From: Telmatospirillum sp.
Lineage (GTDB): Bacteria; Pseudomonadota; Alphaproteobacteria; CACIAM-22H2
NCBI GenBank assembly: GCA_020248985.1
Contig: JADCGL010000012.1
Span: 1-64,000 of the forward strand
Reading direction: 5' to 3'
Length of the DNA stretch: 64,000 nucleotides
Positions 51,756 to 60,912 of the stretch are shown piece after piece (the stretch's first letter is position 1; each line of letters begins with the position of its first letter). Position numbers and translations under genes: made by a program. The notes beneath the pieces are model-generated. The model was not told the DNA's origin and made no database searches. It was given only the letters and a program-made list of their open reading frames with translations.

Positions 51756-52606
51756 CACAGCCGCGCCTCAGGCTTCACGCGCAGCACGCGCAGATAGATT
51801 GCCGTGGCCGCCAGCGAGATCGCCATCACGACGACGGCATAGGCAGCGGCAACGGCGTAGCTCTGGTTCTCGAACTGCCAGACATAAGCTTCGCTGACGA
51901 GGACGGGAAAGTTGCGCCCGCCCAGCGCAAAGACAACGGCGAAAACCTCGAAGGCCAGCACCGTGCGCAGGATGAGGGCCGTCTGCAGGCTCGGCTTGAG
52001 CAAGGGCAAAGTCACGCGCGTGAAGCGCTGCCAGGGCGTGGCGCCGAAGATCTCCGCCGCTTCGCCGTATTCTTTCGGGATCAGGCCGAAGCCCGCCACG
52101 AGGATCACGAGCACGATCGCCGTGGCGCGCCACACTTCGGCCAGCACGATCGCGACGAACAGCGTCACCGGCGTTTCGTAGGAGAGCCAGCCGGTCGGCC
52201 CGTCGATGAGGCCGAGGGCGAAGAGCGCACTATTCACGTAGCCGCGGTCGGTCAGCAGGGCGAGCCAGACGAGGCCCGCAGCGAGGTCCGACACGCCCAT
52301 CGGGATCGTCCAGACCCACAGCACGATTTCGCGGCCGCGCGTGATCTTCGTGAGCATCTGCGCAAGGCCGAGCGCCAGGGCGATCTGCAGCGGCACCACC
52401 ACGCCCACAAGCAGGAAGGTGTTGCCCAGGGCCGACGCGAAATTTAGGTCGCCCGCCATGCGGCGATAGTTGTCGAACGAGAATCCTTCGGCCGTGCGTA
52501 CCGACAGCAGGATCGTTTCGGCGAGCGGATAGAGAAAGAGCGCCGCCAGGAACAGCACCGACGGTGCCAGCAGAAGATAGGGCAGATAGGCGGGGCGCGC
52601 TTGCAT
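51755..52606 (-). CDS. Sugar ABC transporter permease (MalF type)
   Basis: 283 residues, six transmembrane helices, EAA-loop segment GEAAEIFGATPWQRFTRVT followed by LPLLKPS. First permease of the importer. It is separated from the binding-protein gene by a 63-bp gap that holds a large stem-loop. Confidence 0.92.
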   Translation of the reverse strand: MQARPAYLPYLLLAPSVLFLAALFLYPLAETILLSVRTAEGFSFDNYRRMAGDLNFASALGNTFLLVGVVVPLQIALALGLAQMLTKITRGREIVLWVWTIPMGVSDLAAGLVWLALLTDRGYVNSALFALGLIDGPTGWLSYETPVTLFVAIVLAEVWRATAIVLVILVAGFGLIPKEYGEAAEIFGATPWQRFTRVTLPLLKPSLQTALILRTVLAFEVFAVVFALGGRNFPVLVSEAYVWQFENQSYAVAAAYAVVVMAISLAATAIYLRVLRVKPEARL

Positions 52607-52625
52607 GTGCGTTCAGGCGATGCGG

Positions 52626-52660
52626 GTGCGGGCGGAACCGGAAAGCGGCTCCGCCCGCAC
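52626..52660 (-). other. Intercistronic stem-loop after the ABC binding-protein gene
   Basis: Arms GTGCGGGCGGA and TCCGCCCGCAC are perfectly complementary over 11 bp. An inner CCG-GAAAG-CGG extends the stem across one mismatch. It begins 9 bases after the binding-protein stop on the transcribed strand. There is no U-run. It probably protects the upstream message, as in maltose-type operons where the binding protein is made in excess. Confidence 0.55.
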
Positions 52661-52669
52661 CTCTTTCGC

Positions 52670-53950
52670 TCAGTTGACCGGGCAAGCGCTCGTGCTGGCC
52701 GGATCGGGGGCCCAGCACGGTGCAGCCGTCGCGTTCATGATCGCGCGCAGATTCTCGGCCTCGCGGTCGAGCACGGCGCGCGCTGGCTCGTTGCGCAGCA
52801 CGATGCGCGTGAACGTGTCGATATAGACCTTGTTGAACTCCCCGCCCTTGTCGCCGAGCCCGATCGGCAGCAGGCTGACCAAAGCATCGCGCGCATTCTG
52901 CGTGAGCGCGATCGCGTTGGCGGCAAGCCGCACGCCGGGTGCGAGGTCAGCCGGCAGATCGGCTTTGACGACCGGGAAGAAGCCGACTTCGGCCGCCGTC
53001 ACGAGCTGCGTGCGCGCCGTGCTCAGATGGTCGATCAGCGCCACGGCCCCTGCCCGGTTCGGCGCGTCCTTGGCGATCGACAGGCCCGCAACGACGGGCA
53101 TGTAGCCGCGGCCTTTGGGGCCAGCGGGTGCCGGGAAGGTGACGAAATCGTTGGGCCGCTGGCGCAACGCATCGAGGACCCGCGCCACATGGTCGAACGC
53201 GATCCACACCTCGTCGGCCAGCAGCGGCTCTTGCATGAAGTTGTAGCTGGTCGAGTTGGGCTGCACGTACTGCCAGAGATCCTTGAAGTTCGTCCACATC
53301 GCCTCGGCTTCGGCCGAGCGGAAGGCCGAAACCGCACTGCCCGTGTAGGACGGGTAGAGATAGCCCTGGAAGAAGCGCGGCATCAGTCCCGTCGGCCCCG
53401 CCGGGAAACCGAGGCGGCGCTGGCCCGTGCGCTCGCGCACGTTTTTCGCCCATTCCTTGAGCTGGTCGTAGGTGAGCGCGTTGATGTCCGCGCCTGCCGG
53501 CAGGAACGGCAAGGCCTGGCGGTTGGCGACCATGATGTAGGTCGCCTGCATCCACGGGATATAGACCTGCGTGCTGCCGCCGAGCTTGCCGAGATTCATG
53601 AGATTGGCCGGGATGCCGCGATCGGCGAGCTTCGTCGCGACGTCCGAAATGTCGTCGAGAGCACCCATCGGCTGCAGCGGCTGCAATTCGCCGTGCAGGG
53701 CGCCGATCACGCTGACCGTACGGCGGCCGGCGGCGGCTTCGGCACGCATGCGCACATTGAGCTGCTGCGGCTGTTCGGTCACGTAGACGGCCTGCCCGGC
53801 GAAACCTTTGAGGATCACGTCGCGGACCTTTTGCGCTTCTTCGATCGGGCGCAGCTGCGTGGACATGAACACGGTTTCCTGGGCCTGGGCTTGCGGCAGG
53901 AAGCCGAGTCCCAGCAGGATCGCCGCACTAGCGATGAGTCGTTTGCGCAT
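52670..53950 (-). CDS. Sugar ABC transporter solute-binding protein
   Basis: 426 residues with a Sec signal (about 1-23, ending AQAQ). The rest fits family-1 extracellular binding proteins: YIPWMQATYIMVANRQALPF, GLMPRFFQGYLYPS, DEVWIAFDHVARV, and AGLSIAKDAPNRAGAVALID. An even C-terminal tail carries two cysteines (APCWAP, SACPVN) that may form a disulfide. It is periplasmic. Its start lies inside the end of lacI (23-bp overlap), with GGGAGAG as ribosome site. Confidence 0.88.
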   Translation of the reverse strand: MRKRLIASAAILLGLGFLPQAQAQETVFMSTQLRPIEEAQKVRDVILKGFAGQAVYVTEQPQQLNVRMRAEAAAGRRTVSVIGALHGELQPLQPMGALDDISDVATKLADRGIPANLMNLGKLGGSTQVYIPWMQATYIMVANRQALPFLPAGADINALTYDQLKEWAKNVRERTGQRRLGFPAGPTGLMPRFFQGYLYPSYTGSAVSAFRSAEAEAMWTNFKDLWQYVQPNSTSYNFMQEPLLADEVWIAFDHVARVLDALRQRPNDFVTFPAPAGPKGRGYMPVVAGLSIAKDAPNRAGAVALIDHLSTARTQLVTAAEVGFFPVVKADLPADLAPGVRLAANAIALTQNARDALVSLLPIGLGDKGGEFNKVYIDTFTRIVLRNEPARAVLDREAENLRAIMNATAAPCWAPDPASTSACPVN

Positions 53951-55010
53951 GTCGTTTCTCTCCCTTTTTGGCGTGCGTCGTTTTGACGTCTTCGTTCGTC
54001 TTGTAGTCCGGTGCCGGTCCGTCTGAACCGCGCACGACGAGCTTGCCCTGCCACAATTCGCAGAGTGATTCGGGTTTGGCGCCCGCGAACAAGGCGAGCA
54101 GCATTTCGACGAGCTTTTCGCCCGCCTGCGTCCACGGCTGCGCCACGGTGGTCAAGGCGGGCTGCGTGTAGCTTGCGACCGGCAGATCGTCGTAGCCGAT
54201 GACCGAAACGTCGCGGCCGGCCACGAGCCCGGCCTGCGCGATCGCGCGCAAGGCGCCGACGGCCAATCGGTCGGTGCCGCATAGAAGGGCCGTCGGCGGC
54301 ACGCGAAGCGCCAAAAGGTCGCGCGCTAGGCGATGGCCGTTTTCCTCGGTGGCTTCGGCAGCACGGAATTCCGCCGTCGGCAGTGCGAGTTCTGCATGTG
54401 CCGCAAGCCAACCCGCTTGGCGATGGTGCGCGAAAGTATAGTGGTCCGGCGCATTGATAAGCGCGATACGCCGGTGGCCCGCTGCGGCAAGGCGCAGCGT
54501 GGCGTCGCGGAACGCTGCATGGCCGTCGATGTCGAGCCACGCATAAGGCCGCTTCGTGCGCGTGCGCCCGTGCACGATGAACGGAAAGTCGCGGTCTTGC
54601 AGAAACGCGATACGCTCGTCGTCGAGCCGCGCGCGCGCGACGATCATGCCGTCCACGCGCCGCGCATCGACAAGCCGGCGATAGACCTTGAGCTCTGCCT
54701 CCCCGGGCTGGGCGGCGGCGACCAGCAGGTCGAAATCGGCCTCGGCAAGCCTGCGACCGATCGCCGTCAGCACCTGCAGGAAGAACGGATCGTCGAAATG
54801 GCCGGGCTGGGCGGGCAACACCACGCCCACCGCACGGCTGCGCCCGGTACGAAATCCGGCTGCAGCCGCGTTGGGCACGTAGCCGAGGCGCTCGGCGGCC
54901 CGCACGACCTTGGCGCGCGTTGCTGCTGCCACGTCGTCGTAGCCGGCCAATGCGCGCGAAACCGTGGTGGGAGAAAGACCGAGTTCGTCGGCCAAGCGGC
55001 GCAGCGTCAT
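53928..55010 (-). CDS. LacI family transcriptional regulator
   Basis: 360 residues. The N-terminal HTH is LRRLADELGLSPTTVSRALA, then the hinge LGYVPNAAAAGFRTGRS, followed by a periplasmic-binding-protein-like sugar domain (VGVVLPAQPGHFDDPFF, DGMIVARAR, VIGYDDLPVASY). It likely represses its own ABC-glycosidase operon until the imported sugar binds. ATG 55010 follows GGAGGGAGAA. A LacI-type operator lies 44 bp upstream. Confidence 0.92.
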   Translation of the reverse strand: MTLRRLADELGLSPTTVSRALAGYDDVAAATRAKVVRAAERLGYVPNAAAAGFRTGRSRAVGVVLPAQPGHFDDPFFLQVLTAIGRRLAEADFDLLVAAAQPGEAELKVYRRLVDARRVDGMIVARARLDDERIAFLQDRDFPFIVHGRTRTKRPYAWLDIDGHAAFRDATLRLAAAGHRRIALINAPDHYTFAHHRQAGWLAAHAELALPTAEFRAAEATEENGHRLARDLLALRVPPTALLCGTDRLAVGALRAIAQAGLVAGRDVSVIGYDDLPVASYTQPALTTVAQPWTQAGEKLVEMLLALFAGAKPESLCELWQGKLVVRGSDGPAPDYKTNEDVKTTHAKKGEKRHAQTTHR

Positions 55011-55053
55011 TTCTCCCTCCCGTCTTTTTTGGTGCACTTTCGAAAAACCTATA

Positions 55054-55069
55054 TCCAAAACGATTTGGA
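55054..55069. promoter_or_regulatory. LacI-family operator
   Basis: TCCAAA-ACGA-TTTGGA is a 16-bp palindrome with the central CG typical of LacI-family sites. It lies between the divergent LacI and aldolase genes, nearer lacI, so it is a probable autoregulatory operator. Confidence 0.55.
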
Positions 55070-55187
55070 CGTCAAGAAGGAGCAACACGCCGGGTCAATA
55101 TCGGACCAAGATGGGGGCAGACGCGATGCGCGCTAAAAGCCGCGCAGTGCCGCGCGCATTCAAAGCAACTCTCGAAACGCTCTAACA

Positions 55188-55201
55188 TGTCAGTATTGAC
55201 A
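55188..55201. promoter_or_regulatory. GntR-type operator overlapping a -35 element
   Basis: TGTCA-GTAT-TGACA is a perfect inverted repeat 62 bp before the aldolase start. Its right arm contributes to TTGACA (55196-55201), which pairs with TACAAC (55220-55225) at 18 bp as a possible promoter. Repression by the downstream GntR/FCD protein would fit. Confidence 0.45.
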
Positions 55202-55263
55202 GAGACTGCTCGGACGCTCTACAACCCGACCAACAGATGTTTTTTCGGAGAGAGATCGCCATC

Positions 55264-56169
55264 ATGTCCGCATCAAAGCCAAACGCGCGTATCGGCCTCT
55301 CCTGTGCCCTCTCGACGGCCTTTTTGCCGAACGGGGCGGTCGATTTGCCGCGCACCTTGGCGCAAGCGCGCTGGGTCCTCGACAAGGGCTGCGACAGCGT
55401 GACGATGTTCGGCACGACCGGCGAGGGTGCATCGATCGATCTTGCCGAGCGTCATGCCGCGTTGGGCGCTCTGGCCGGTGCGGGCTTCGATCTCGCCAAA
55501 CAAGTCATCGCGGGCGTTACGGCCGCAACCATCGGCGACGCGGTCGAGCAAAGCCGTGCGGGCTATGATTTTGGATGCCGCGCGCTGCTCTTGACGCCGC
55601 CCTTCTACTTTCCCGACCCGTCGGAGGAAGGCATGTTTCGCTGGTACGCCGCTGTGTTCGAGCGGCTCGGCGGAAAGCTGCGGGACGTGTTGATCTACCA
55701 TATCCCCAGCATGACGCGCGTTGCCTTTTCGCCTGCCTTGCTGGGGCGGTTGCGCAAGGAGTTCCCCCAAGCCGTGATCGGCATCAAGGACAGCACCGGC
55801 AGCTGGGACTCGGCCAAATCTTTCCTCGACGCGCACAAGGATCTGCAGATTCTCGTCGGCGACGAGCGCCTGCTGGCGCGCGCGGTGCGCGAAGGCGGGT
55901 CGGGCTCGATCTGCGGGCTCGCCAATCTGCGTCCCGATCTTCTTCGGCCGGCGGCGTGGGAAGGGAAAGACGATCCGCGAATCGCCGCGTGCGTGACGGC
56001 GATCGTCGCAGATCCCTTCATGCCCGCGGTAAAAGCGTTGATTGCGTGGCGCCAAAAGGACCCCGAATGGCTGCGCATGCGCGCACCCGTCGTCGAACTC
56101 GATGCGGCGCGCGCGCGCGCGCTCGAAGCGCGGTTCGAAGCGGCAACGGCCTCGGCTGCGGCCGAATGA
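55264..56169 (+). CDS. DapA/NanA-superfamily class I aldolase or lyase
   Basis: 301-residue TIM-barrel Schiff-base enzyme. It has the pyruvate-binding motif GTTGEG (about 50-55), the active-site Tyr in LIYHIPSMT (YHIP in place of the usual YNxP) and Schiff-base Lys in IGIKDSTGSWD. The family includes dihydrodipicolinate synthase, sialate lyase and 2-keto-3-deoxy-sugar-acid aldolases. Genomic context (transporter, isomerase, kinase) points to a catabolic aldolase rather than lysine synthesis. ATG 55264 follows GGAGAGAG. The stop overlaps the GntR gene as ATGA. Confidence 0.82.
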   Translation: MSASKPNARIGLSCALSTAFLPNGAVDLPRTLAQARWVLDKGCDSVTMFGTTGEGASIDLAERHAALGALAGAGFDLAKQVIAGVTAATIGDAVEQSRAGYDFGCRALLLTPPFYFPDPSEEGMFRWYAAVFERLGGKLRDVLIYHIPSMTRVAFSPALLGRLRKEFPQAVIGIKDSTGSWDSAKSFLDAHKDLQILVGDERLLARAVREGGSGSICGLANLRPDLLRPAAWEGKDDPRIAACVTAIVADPFMPAVKALIAWRQKDPEWLRMRAPVVELDAARARALEARFEAATASAAAE

Positions 56170-56828
56170 ACGAGACGAGCGCCGAAACGCCGAAATTGCG
56201 CGAACGCGCCTACGCTGCGTTCACCGATCGGCTTTTGGCGCGCGCGATCGTGCCGGGTCAGTTCGTGACCCAACGCGAACTGGTCGAGATCACCGGCTTG
56301 CCGCTCGGCGCGATCCGCGAACTGGTGCCGCGACTCGAAGCCGAAGGCCTGATCGTCACGGTGCCGCAACGCGGCATGCAGGTTGCCCATGTCGATCTGA
56401 GCCTGATCCGCTGCGCGTTCCAGTTCCGCTTGATGCTCGAGCGCGAGGCGGTCGCGGTTTTTGTGCGCGAAGCGCCCGAATCCGAGTTCCAAAGGCTGCG
56501 CGAAGCCCATGAGCGGATCATCAAGGATGCGCGCAAGCGCGTGACGCCCGACGTCATTCGCCGCGCGCAGATCGTCGACTGGAACATGCACGACACGATC
56601 ATCGACTATTTGGGCAACGACATCGTGTCGAGCGCCTACCGGGTCAACTCGATCAAGATCCGCCTCATCCGCCAGGCCGAAACGCGCCTCGATCCGAGCC
56701 GCGTCGAAACCGTGATGCGCGAACATCTGGGAATCGTCGAAAAGATGGCGGCGCGCGACGCCGCGGGCGCGCAAGCCGCCCTGGGCGCCCATATCCAGGA
56801 CGCGCGACAACGCGCAATGGAGATGTAG
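56166..56828 (+). CDS. GntR family regulator, FCD subfamily
   Basis: 220 residues. The N-terminal winged HTH (FVTQRELVEITGLPLGAIRE, LEAEGLIVTVPQRGMQV) is followed by an all-helical FCD ligand domain. Metal/ligand residues are seen in DWNMHDTIIDYLGN and REHLGIVEKM. It likely controls the aldolase-TRAP-isomerase-kinase operon in which it is embedded, through the inverted repeat at 55188-55201. 4-base overlap with the aldolase gene. Confidence 0.88.
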   Translation: MNETSAETPKLRERAYAAFTDRLLARAIVPGQFVTQRELVEITGLPLGAIRELVPRLEAEGLIVTVPQRGMQVAHVDLSLIRCAFQFRLMLEREAVAVFVREAPESEFQRLREAHERIIKDARKRVTPDVIRRAQIVDWNMHDTIIDYLGNDIVSSAYRVNSIKIRLIRQAETRLDPSRVETVMREHLGIVEKMAARDAAGAQAALGAHIQDARQRAMEM

Positions 56829-56921
56829 GCAAGGGCCTCCGAGGATCGCATGCCGCGCGCAAGGGATCCCACCAGTTCAACAGAAGGCGCGCCAAAGCGC
56901 CGCAACGAGGGAGAAGAACGC

Positions 56922-57914
56922 ATGTCTCGAATTTCACGACGCGGCCTGCTGGCCGGCACCGCAGCAACGGCCGGGTTGCTGGCGGCACCGACCATTGCGC
57001 GCGCGCAGGCGACGGCGATCCGGTGGGGCGAAATGCTGGCGCCGACGCATCCGCAGGTGCAGATGATCGACCGCATCGCCGCCGAAGTGCGCGAGAAGAC
57101 CTCGGGCCGCATCGCCATCCAGAATTTCCCGAACGGCCAGCTCGGCTCGGGCCGCGACATGATGGAAGCGGTGTCGGCGGGGGCCCTGCAGATCACGACC
57201 GACGGCGCCGGGGCGCTTGCGGCCTTGCTGCCGGCCTTGTCCGTCATCGAAGCGCCCTATCTGTGGCGCGACGCAGCCCACATGGCGAAGGCGGCGACGG
57301 CGCCGCAGTTCCTGCGCATGAACAACGATCTCGTGGCACGCCGCAACATGCGCCTTGCGGCCATCACCTATTACGGGAAACGGCATCTGACGACGGGCAG
57401 CAAAGCCGTGCGCACGCCCGCCGACATGGTCGGCTTCAAACTGCGCGTTCCGCCGGTCGACGTTTTCCGCGCGATGGCCGAGGCGTGGGGTGCCCAGGCG
57501 ACGCCGGTCAATTTCAACGAGCTCTATCTTGCCCTCAATCAAGGTGCGGTCGACGGCCAGGAAAATCCGTTGCCGACGATCCAGAGCGGCAAATTCTTCG
57601 AAGTGCAGCGCTTCCTGGTTCTGACCGAACACATCATCACGCCGCGGCTGGTGATCGTGAACGAAGCGTTCTGGCGCGGCATGGGCAATGCCGACCGCGA
57701 CATTCTGCAGACGGCGATCGCCAACGGCGCCAAATGGCAGGACGAGGAACTGCTGGGGCAAGAGGCCGGTCTCGTCGCAACGCTGCGCACCGCCGGGATG
57801 ACGGTGATCGAGCCCGACATCAAGCTGTTCCGCGACCCCGTGCTGGCGCGCGTGCCGGCACAGTTTGCCGAGCGTTGGGGCCGCGACACGTTCGAGGCAT
57901 TGCGCGCGCTATGA
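56922..57914 (+). CDS. TRAP solute-binding protein, Tat-type signal
   Basis: 330-residue DctP-family protein. The leader SRRGLLAGTAATAGLLA is a twin-arginine signal, unlike the Sec leader of the other TRAP protein in this window. Binding-domain motifs are NFPNGQLGSGRDMMEAVSAG, GFKLRVPPVDVFRAMAEAWG (substrate-carboxylate Arg) and GAVDGQENPLPTIQ. A strong ribosome site (GAGGGAGAAG) precedes ATG 56922. Its stop overlaps the DctQ start as ATGA. No stem-loop separates it from DctQ. Confidence 0.91.
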   Translation: MSRISRRGLLAGTAATAGLLAAPTIARAQATAIRWGEMLAPTHPQVQMIDRIAAEVREKTSGRIAIQNFPNGQLGSGRDMMEAVSAGALQITTDGAGALAALLPALSVIEAPYLWRDAAHMAKAATAPQFLRMNNDLVARRNMRLAAITYYGKRHLTTGSKAVRTPADMVGFKLRVPPVDVFRAMAEAWGAQATPVNFNELYLALNQGAVDGQENPLPTIQSGKFFEVQRFLVLTEHIITPRLVIVNEAFWRGMGNADRDILQTAIANGAKWQDEELLGQEAGLVATLRTAGMTVIEPDIKLFRDPVLARVPAQFAERWGRDTFEALRAL

Positions 57915-58402
57915 TCGACACGATGCGGCGCGCGGCCGATTTCGGCTTGCGCGCCGCTGCTTTCGTTCTGCTGATGGCGCTGCTCGGCAGCGTCGTCGCC
58001 GGGGTCGTCTCGCGCCAACTTGGCGCACCCCTCCCCTGGACGGACGAAGCAGCGCAATATCTGCTGGTGTGGACGGGTTTCGTCGGCTGGATGCTCGCCG
58101 CGCGCGCGCGCAGCCATATCCGGATCGACGTGATCGTCGATCACCTGCCGATGCCGGCCCGGCGCGCGGCGGAGATCGCGATCCAGCTCTGCGTGATCGC
58201 GCTCGCTTGCGCCATGCTCGTCTACGGACCCGTGCTGGTCGAGCGCAATCTCGACGTCGAATGGATCAGCGTGCCGCTTTCGGCGGCGCTGCTCTACATC
58301 CCCGTGCCGATCGCCGCACTCGCCGTACTGATGCAGGCGTGCGTGCAGATTTGGGAAGCCGTCCAGGGGCCGGTCGGCCCGCAATCGGTGAAGATGCTAT
58401 GA
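57911..58402 (+). CDS. TRAP transporter small permease (DctQ family)
   Basis: 163 residues, four transmembrane helices. The family segment PLPWTDEAAQYLLVWTGFVG lies at the start of helix 2, and SHIRIDVIVDHLP follows. It overlaps both neighbours by ATGA, so DctP, DctQ and DctM are tightly coupled. Confidence 0.9.
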   Translation: MIDTMRRAADFGLRAAAFVLLMALLGSVVAGVVSRQLGAPLPWTDEAAQYLLVWTGFVGWMLAARARSHIRIDVIVDHLPMPARRAAEIAIQLCVIALACAMLVYGPVLVERNLDVEWISVPLSAALLYIPVPIAALAVLMQACVQIWEAVQGPVGPQSVKML

Positions 58403-59685
58403 TCGAAACGATGAGCTGGATCCTGGCCGGCTGGTTCGCGGCTTTGATGCTGGGCGTGCCGCTCTACGTATCGATGGGCGTTGCATCGCTGGTGTTCGTG
58501 TTCGCAACCGGCATCACGCCCTCGATCGTGCCGCAGAAAATCGCGCAGGCGGCAAACTCCTTCCCTTTGCTGGCCGCACCCTTGTTCATCTTGATGGGCA
58601 ACATCATGAATTCGGGGGGCATCACCGACCGCATCTTCGGCTTCGCGACGGCTTGCGTCGGATGGCTCCGCGGCGGGCTCTGCCACGCCAATATTCTGGC
58701 AAGCGTGATCTTCGCCGGCATGTCGGGCTCGGCCGTCGCCGACGCCGGCGGCGTGGGAACGCTCGAAATCAAAGCCATGAGAGACGAGGGCTACGACGCC
58801 GAAACGGCGGCCGCCATCACGGCTGCTTCGGCGACGATCGGCCCCATCATCCCGCCGTCGCTGCCGATGGTCATCTACGGCGTTTCGGCCGACGTTTCGA
58901 TCGGCGGCCTCTTCCTCGCCGGCGTCATACCGGGATTGCTGATGGCGGGCGCGTTGATGGCGATGGTGACCTACATTGCGCGCAAGCGCGGCCTGCCGCG
59001 CCATCCCTACCCCGGCTTTCGCGGCCTCCTGCGCGCCTATGGCCGCGCGCATTGGGCGTTGATGACGCCCGTGATCCTCTTCGGCGGCATGGTCGCGGGC
59101 ATCTTCACCCCCACCGAGGCGGCGGGCGTTGCCACGGTCTATGCCCTCATCCTCGGCCTGTTCGTCTACCGCGAATTCGATCTGCGCGAATTGCCGCGGA
59201 TCGCCGCCGAGACGGTCGAAACGACGGGCGTTGTGCTGGCGCTGGTCATGACGGCCTCGGCTTTGGGCTGGTGCTTGTCGCTGTCGCGCATCCCGCAAAC
59301 CGTGGGCCCCCAAATCGTGGCCCTCGTCGGCGATCCGTTGGTCTTTCTGCTGGCCGTCAATCTTCTTCTGTTGGTCGTCGGCTGCTTCATGGAAGCGCTT
59401 GCCGCCATGCTGATTCTCATCCCGATCCTCACGCCCGCGGCGGACCAGTTCGGCATCGATCCGATCCAGTTCGGGCTCGTTTTCGTGCTGAATCTGATGA
59501 TCGGAACGATTACGCCGCCGGTCGGCGTCGTGCTGTTCGTGACGTCGAAAATCGCCGGCATCTCTTTTGCGGCAATGTCGCGGGCCATCGTGCCGTGGCT
59601 GCTGCCGCTGCTGGCCGTGCTGATGGCGATCACGTTCTGGCCGCCTTTGACAACGTGGCTGCCGAAACTCATTCTCGGGCGGTAA
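58399..59685 (+). CDS. TRAP transporter large permease (DctM family)
   Basis: 428 residues with about 12 hydrophobic segments. Motifs are LLAAPLFILMGNIMNSGG, AGMSGSAVADAGGVG, ASATIGPIIPPSLPMVIYG, GIFTPTEAAGVAT and IGTITPPVGVVLFVTSKIAG. Ion-coupled importer with the preceding two genes. Confidence 0.93.
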   Translation: MIETMSWILAGWFAALMLGVPLYVSMGVASLVFVFATGITPSIVPQKIAQAANSFPLLAAPLFILMGNIMNSGGITDRIFGFATACVGWLRGGLCHANILASVIFAGMSGSAVADAGGVGTLEIKAMRDEGYDAETAAAITAASATIGPIIPPSLPMVIYGVSADVSIGGLFLAGVIPGLLMAGALMAMVTYIARKRGLPRHPYPGFRGLLRAYGRAHWALMTPVILFGGMVAGIFTPTEAAGVATVYALILGLFVYREFDLRELPRIAAETVETTGVVLALVMTASALGWCLSLSRIPQTVGPQIVALVGDPLVFLLAVNLLLLVVGCFMEALAAMLILIPILTPAADQFGIDPIQFGLVFVLNLMIGTITPPVGVVLFVTSKIAGISFAAMSRAIVPWLLPLLAVLMAITFWPPLTTWLPKLILGR

Positions 59686-59702
59686 CGTTCCAAGAGGTCG
59701 CC

Positions 59703-60908
59703 GTGCAGCCAAACCCGCCCGATTTCCACAGCCGCAAAGCCATCCTTGCGCATGTGCGCCATACGCTCGATTTCTACCACCCGCGCGCCTACGATCCGAG
59801 CGGCGGCTTTTTCCAATTTCTCAAAGACGACGGCATGGTCTACGACGCGCAGACGCGCCATCTCGTGAGCAGCACGCGCTACGTGTTCTTGTGGGCGATG
59901 GCCGCACGACATTTTCCCGAGAGCCAAGCCTATCGGGACAATACGCGCCATGCGGTCGAATTCCTGCGCCGCGCGCATCGCAATCCGGCGACAGGCGGCT
60001 ATGCGTGGCAGCTGCGCTGGCAGAACGGAACTGCGCAGATTCTCGACGCGACGAACCATTGCTACGGCCTCGCCTTCGTGCTGCTCGCCTACGCGCATGC
60101 GGCAATGGCCGGCGTCTCGGAAGCGCGCGTATGGCTCGAGGAAACCTTCGCGCTCATGGAGCAGCGTTTTTGGACGCCTGAGGCCGGTCTCTATGCCGAC
60201 GAAGCGACCGCCGATTGGCAGCTGCTGCCCTATCGCGGCCAAAACGCCAACATGCATGCGACCGAGGCGTGCCTCGCCGCGTTCGAGGCGACGGGCGACA
60301 CGAAATATCTCGACCGTGCGGAGCGCGTGGCTTCCAACATCGTGCAGCGGCAAGCGGCACTGACCGACGGGCTGATGATCTGGGAGCACTACAAAAGCGA
60401 CTGGTCGGTCGATTGGGACTACAACCGAAACGACATGACCAACATCTTCCGGCCATGGGGCTACCAGCCGGGCCATTTCACCGAGTGGGCAAAGCTGCTG
60501 ATCTTGATCGAGCAGCAGCGCCCCCTGCCCTGGCTCTTGCCCAAAGCCGAAGCGCTGTTCGCCGCCGCCTTCCGGCACGCATGGGACGACACGCATGGCG
60601 GCCTCTATTACGGTTTTGCCCCCGACTTTTCGATCTGCGACGACCGCAAATACCATTGGGTCCAGTGCGAAAGCATGGCGACGGCCGCCGTCCTCGCGCA
60701 CCGCACGGGCAAACCAGAGTATTGGGCTTGGTACGACCGCCTCTGGGCCTATTGCTGGCGCCATTGGATCGACCACAAGCATGGCGCTTGGTTCCGGCTT
60801 TTGACGCGCGCGAACGTCAACACGACCGACGAGAAGAGTCCCGCAGGCAAGGTCGACTACCACACGACCGGTGCCTGCTACGAAATTCTCAAAACGCTGA
60901 AGGCCTAG
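59703..60908 (+). CDS. AGE-family sugar epimerase/isomerase
   Basis: 401-residue (alpha/alpha)6-barrel of the N-acylglucosamine 2-epimerase family, which also includes mannose isomerase and YihS. Motifs are GQNANMHATEACLAAFEATG, WGYQPGHFTEWAKLLI and HWVQCESMATAAVL, with the expected histidines. GTG 59703 with AAGAGG upstream is the start, since no ATG lies earlier in the frame. It is in one operon with the TRAP genes and a PfkB kinase, so a hexose ketol-isomerase such as mannose to fructose is likely. Confidence 0.82.
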   Translation: MQPNPPDFHSRKAILAHVRHTLDFYHPRAYDPSGGFFQFLKDDGMVYDAQTRHLVSSTRYVFLWAMAARHFPESQAYRDNTRHAVEFLRRAHRNPATGGYAWQLRWQNGTAQILDATNHCYGLAFVLLAYAHAAMAGVSEARVWLEETFALMEQRFWTPEAGLYADEATADWQLLPYRGQNANMHATEACLAAFEATGDTKYLDRAERVASNIVQRQAALTDGLMIWEHYKSDWSVDWDYNRNDMTNIFRPWGYQPGHFTEWAKLLILIEQQRPLPWLLPKAEALFAAAFRHAWDDTHGGLYYGFAPDFSICDDRKYHWVQCESMATAAVLAHRTGKPEYWAWYDRLWAYCWRHWIDHKHGAWFRLLTRANVNTTDEKSPAGKVDYHTTGACYEILKTLKA

Positions 60909-60912
60909 CGCT

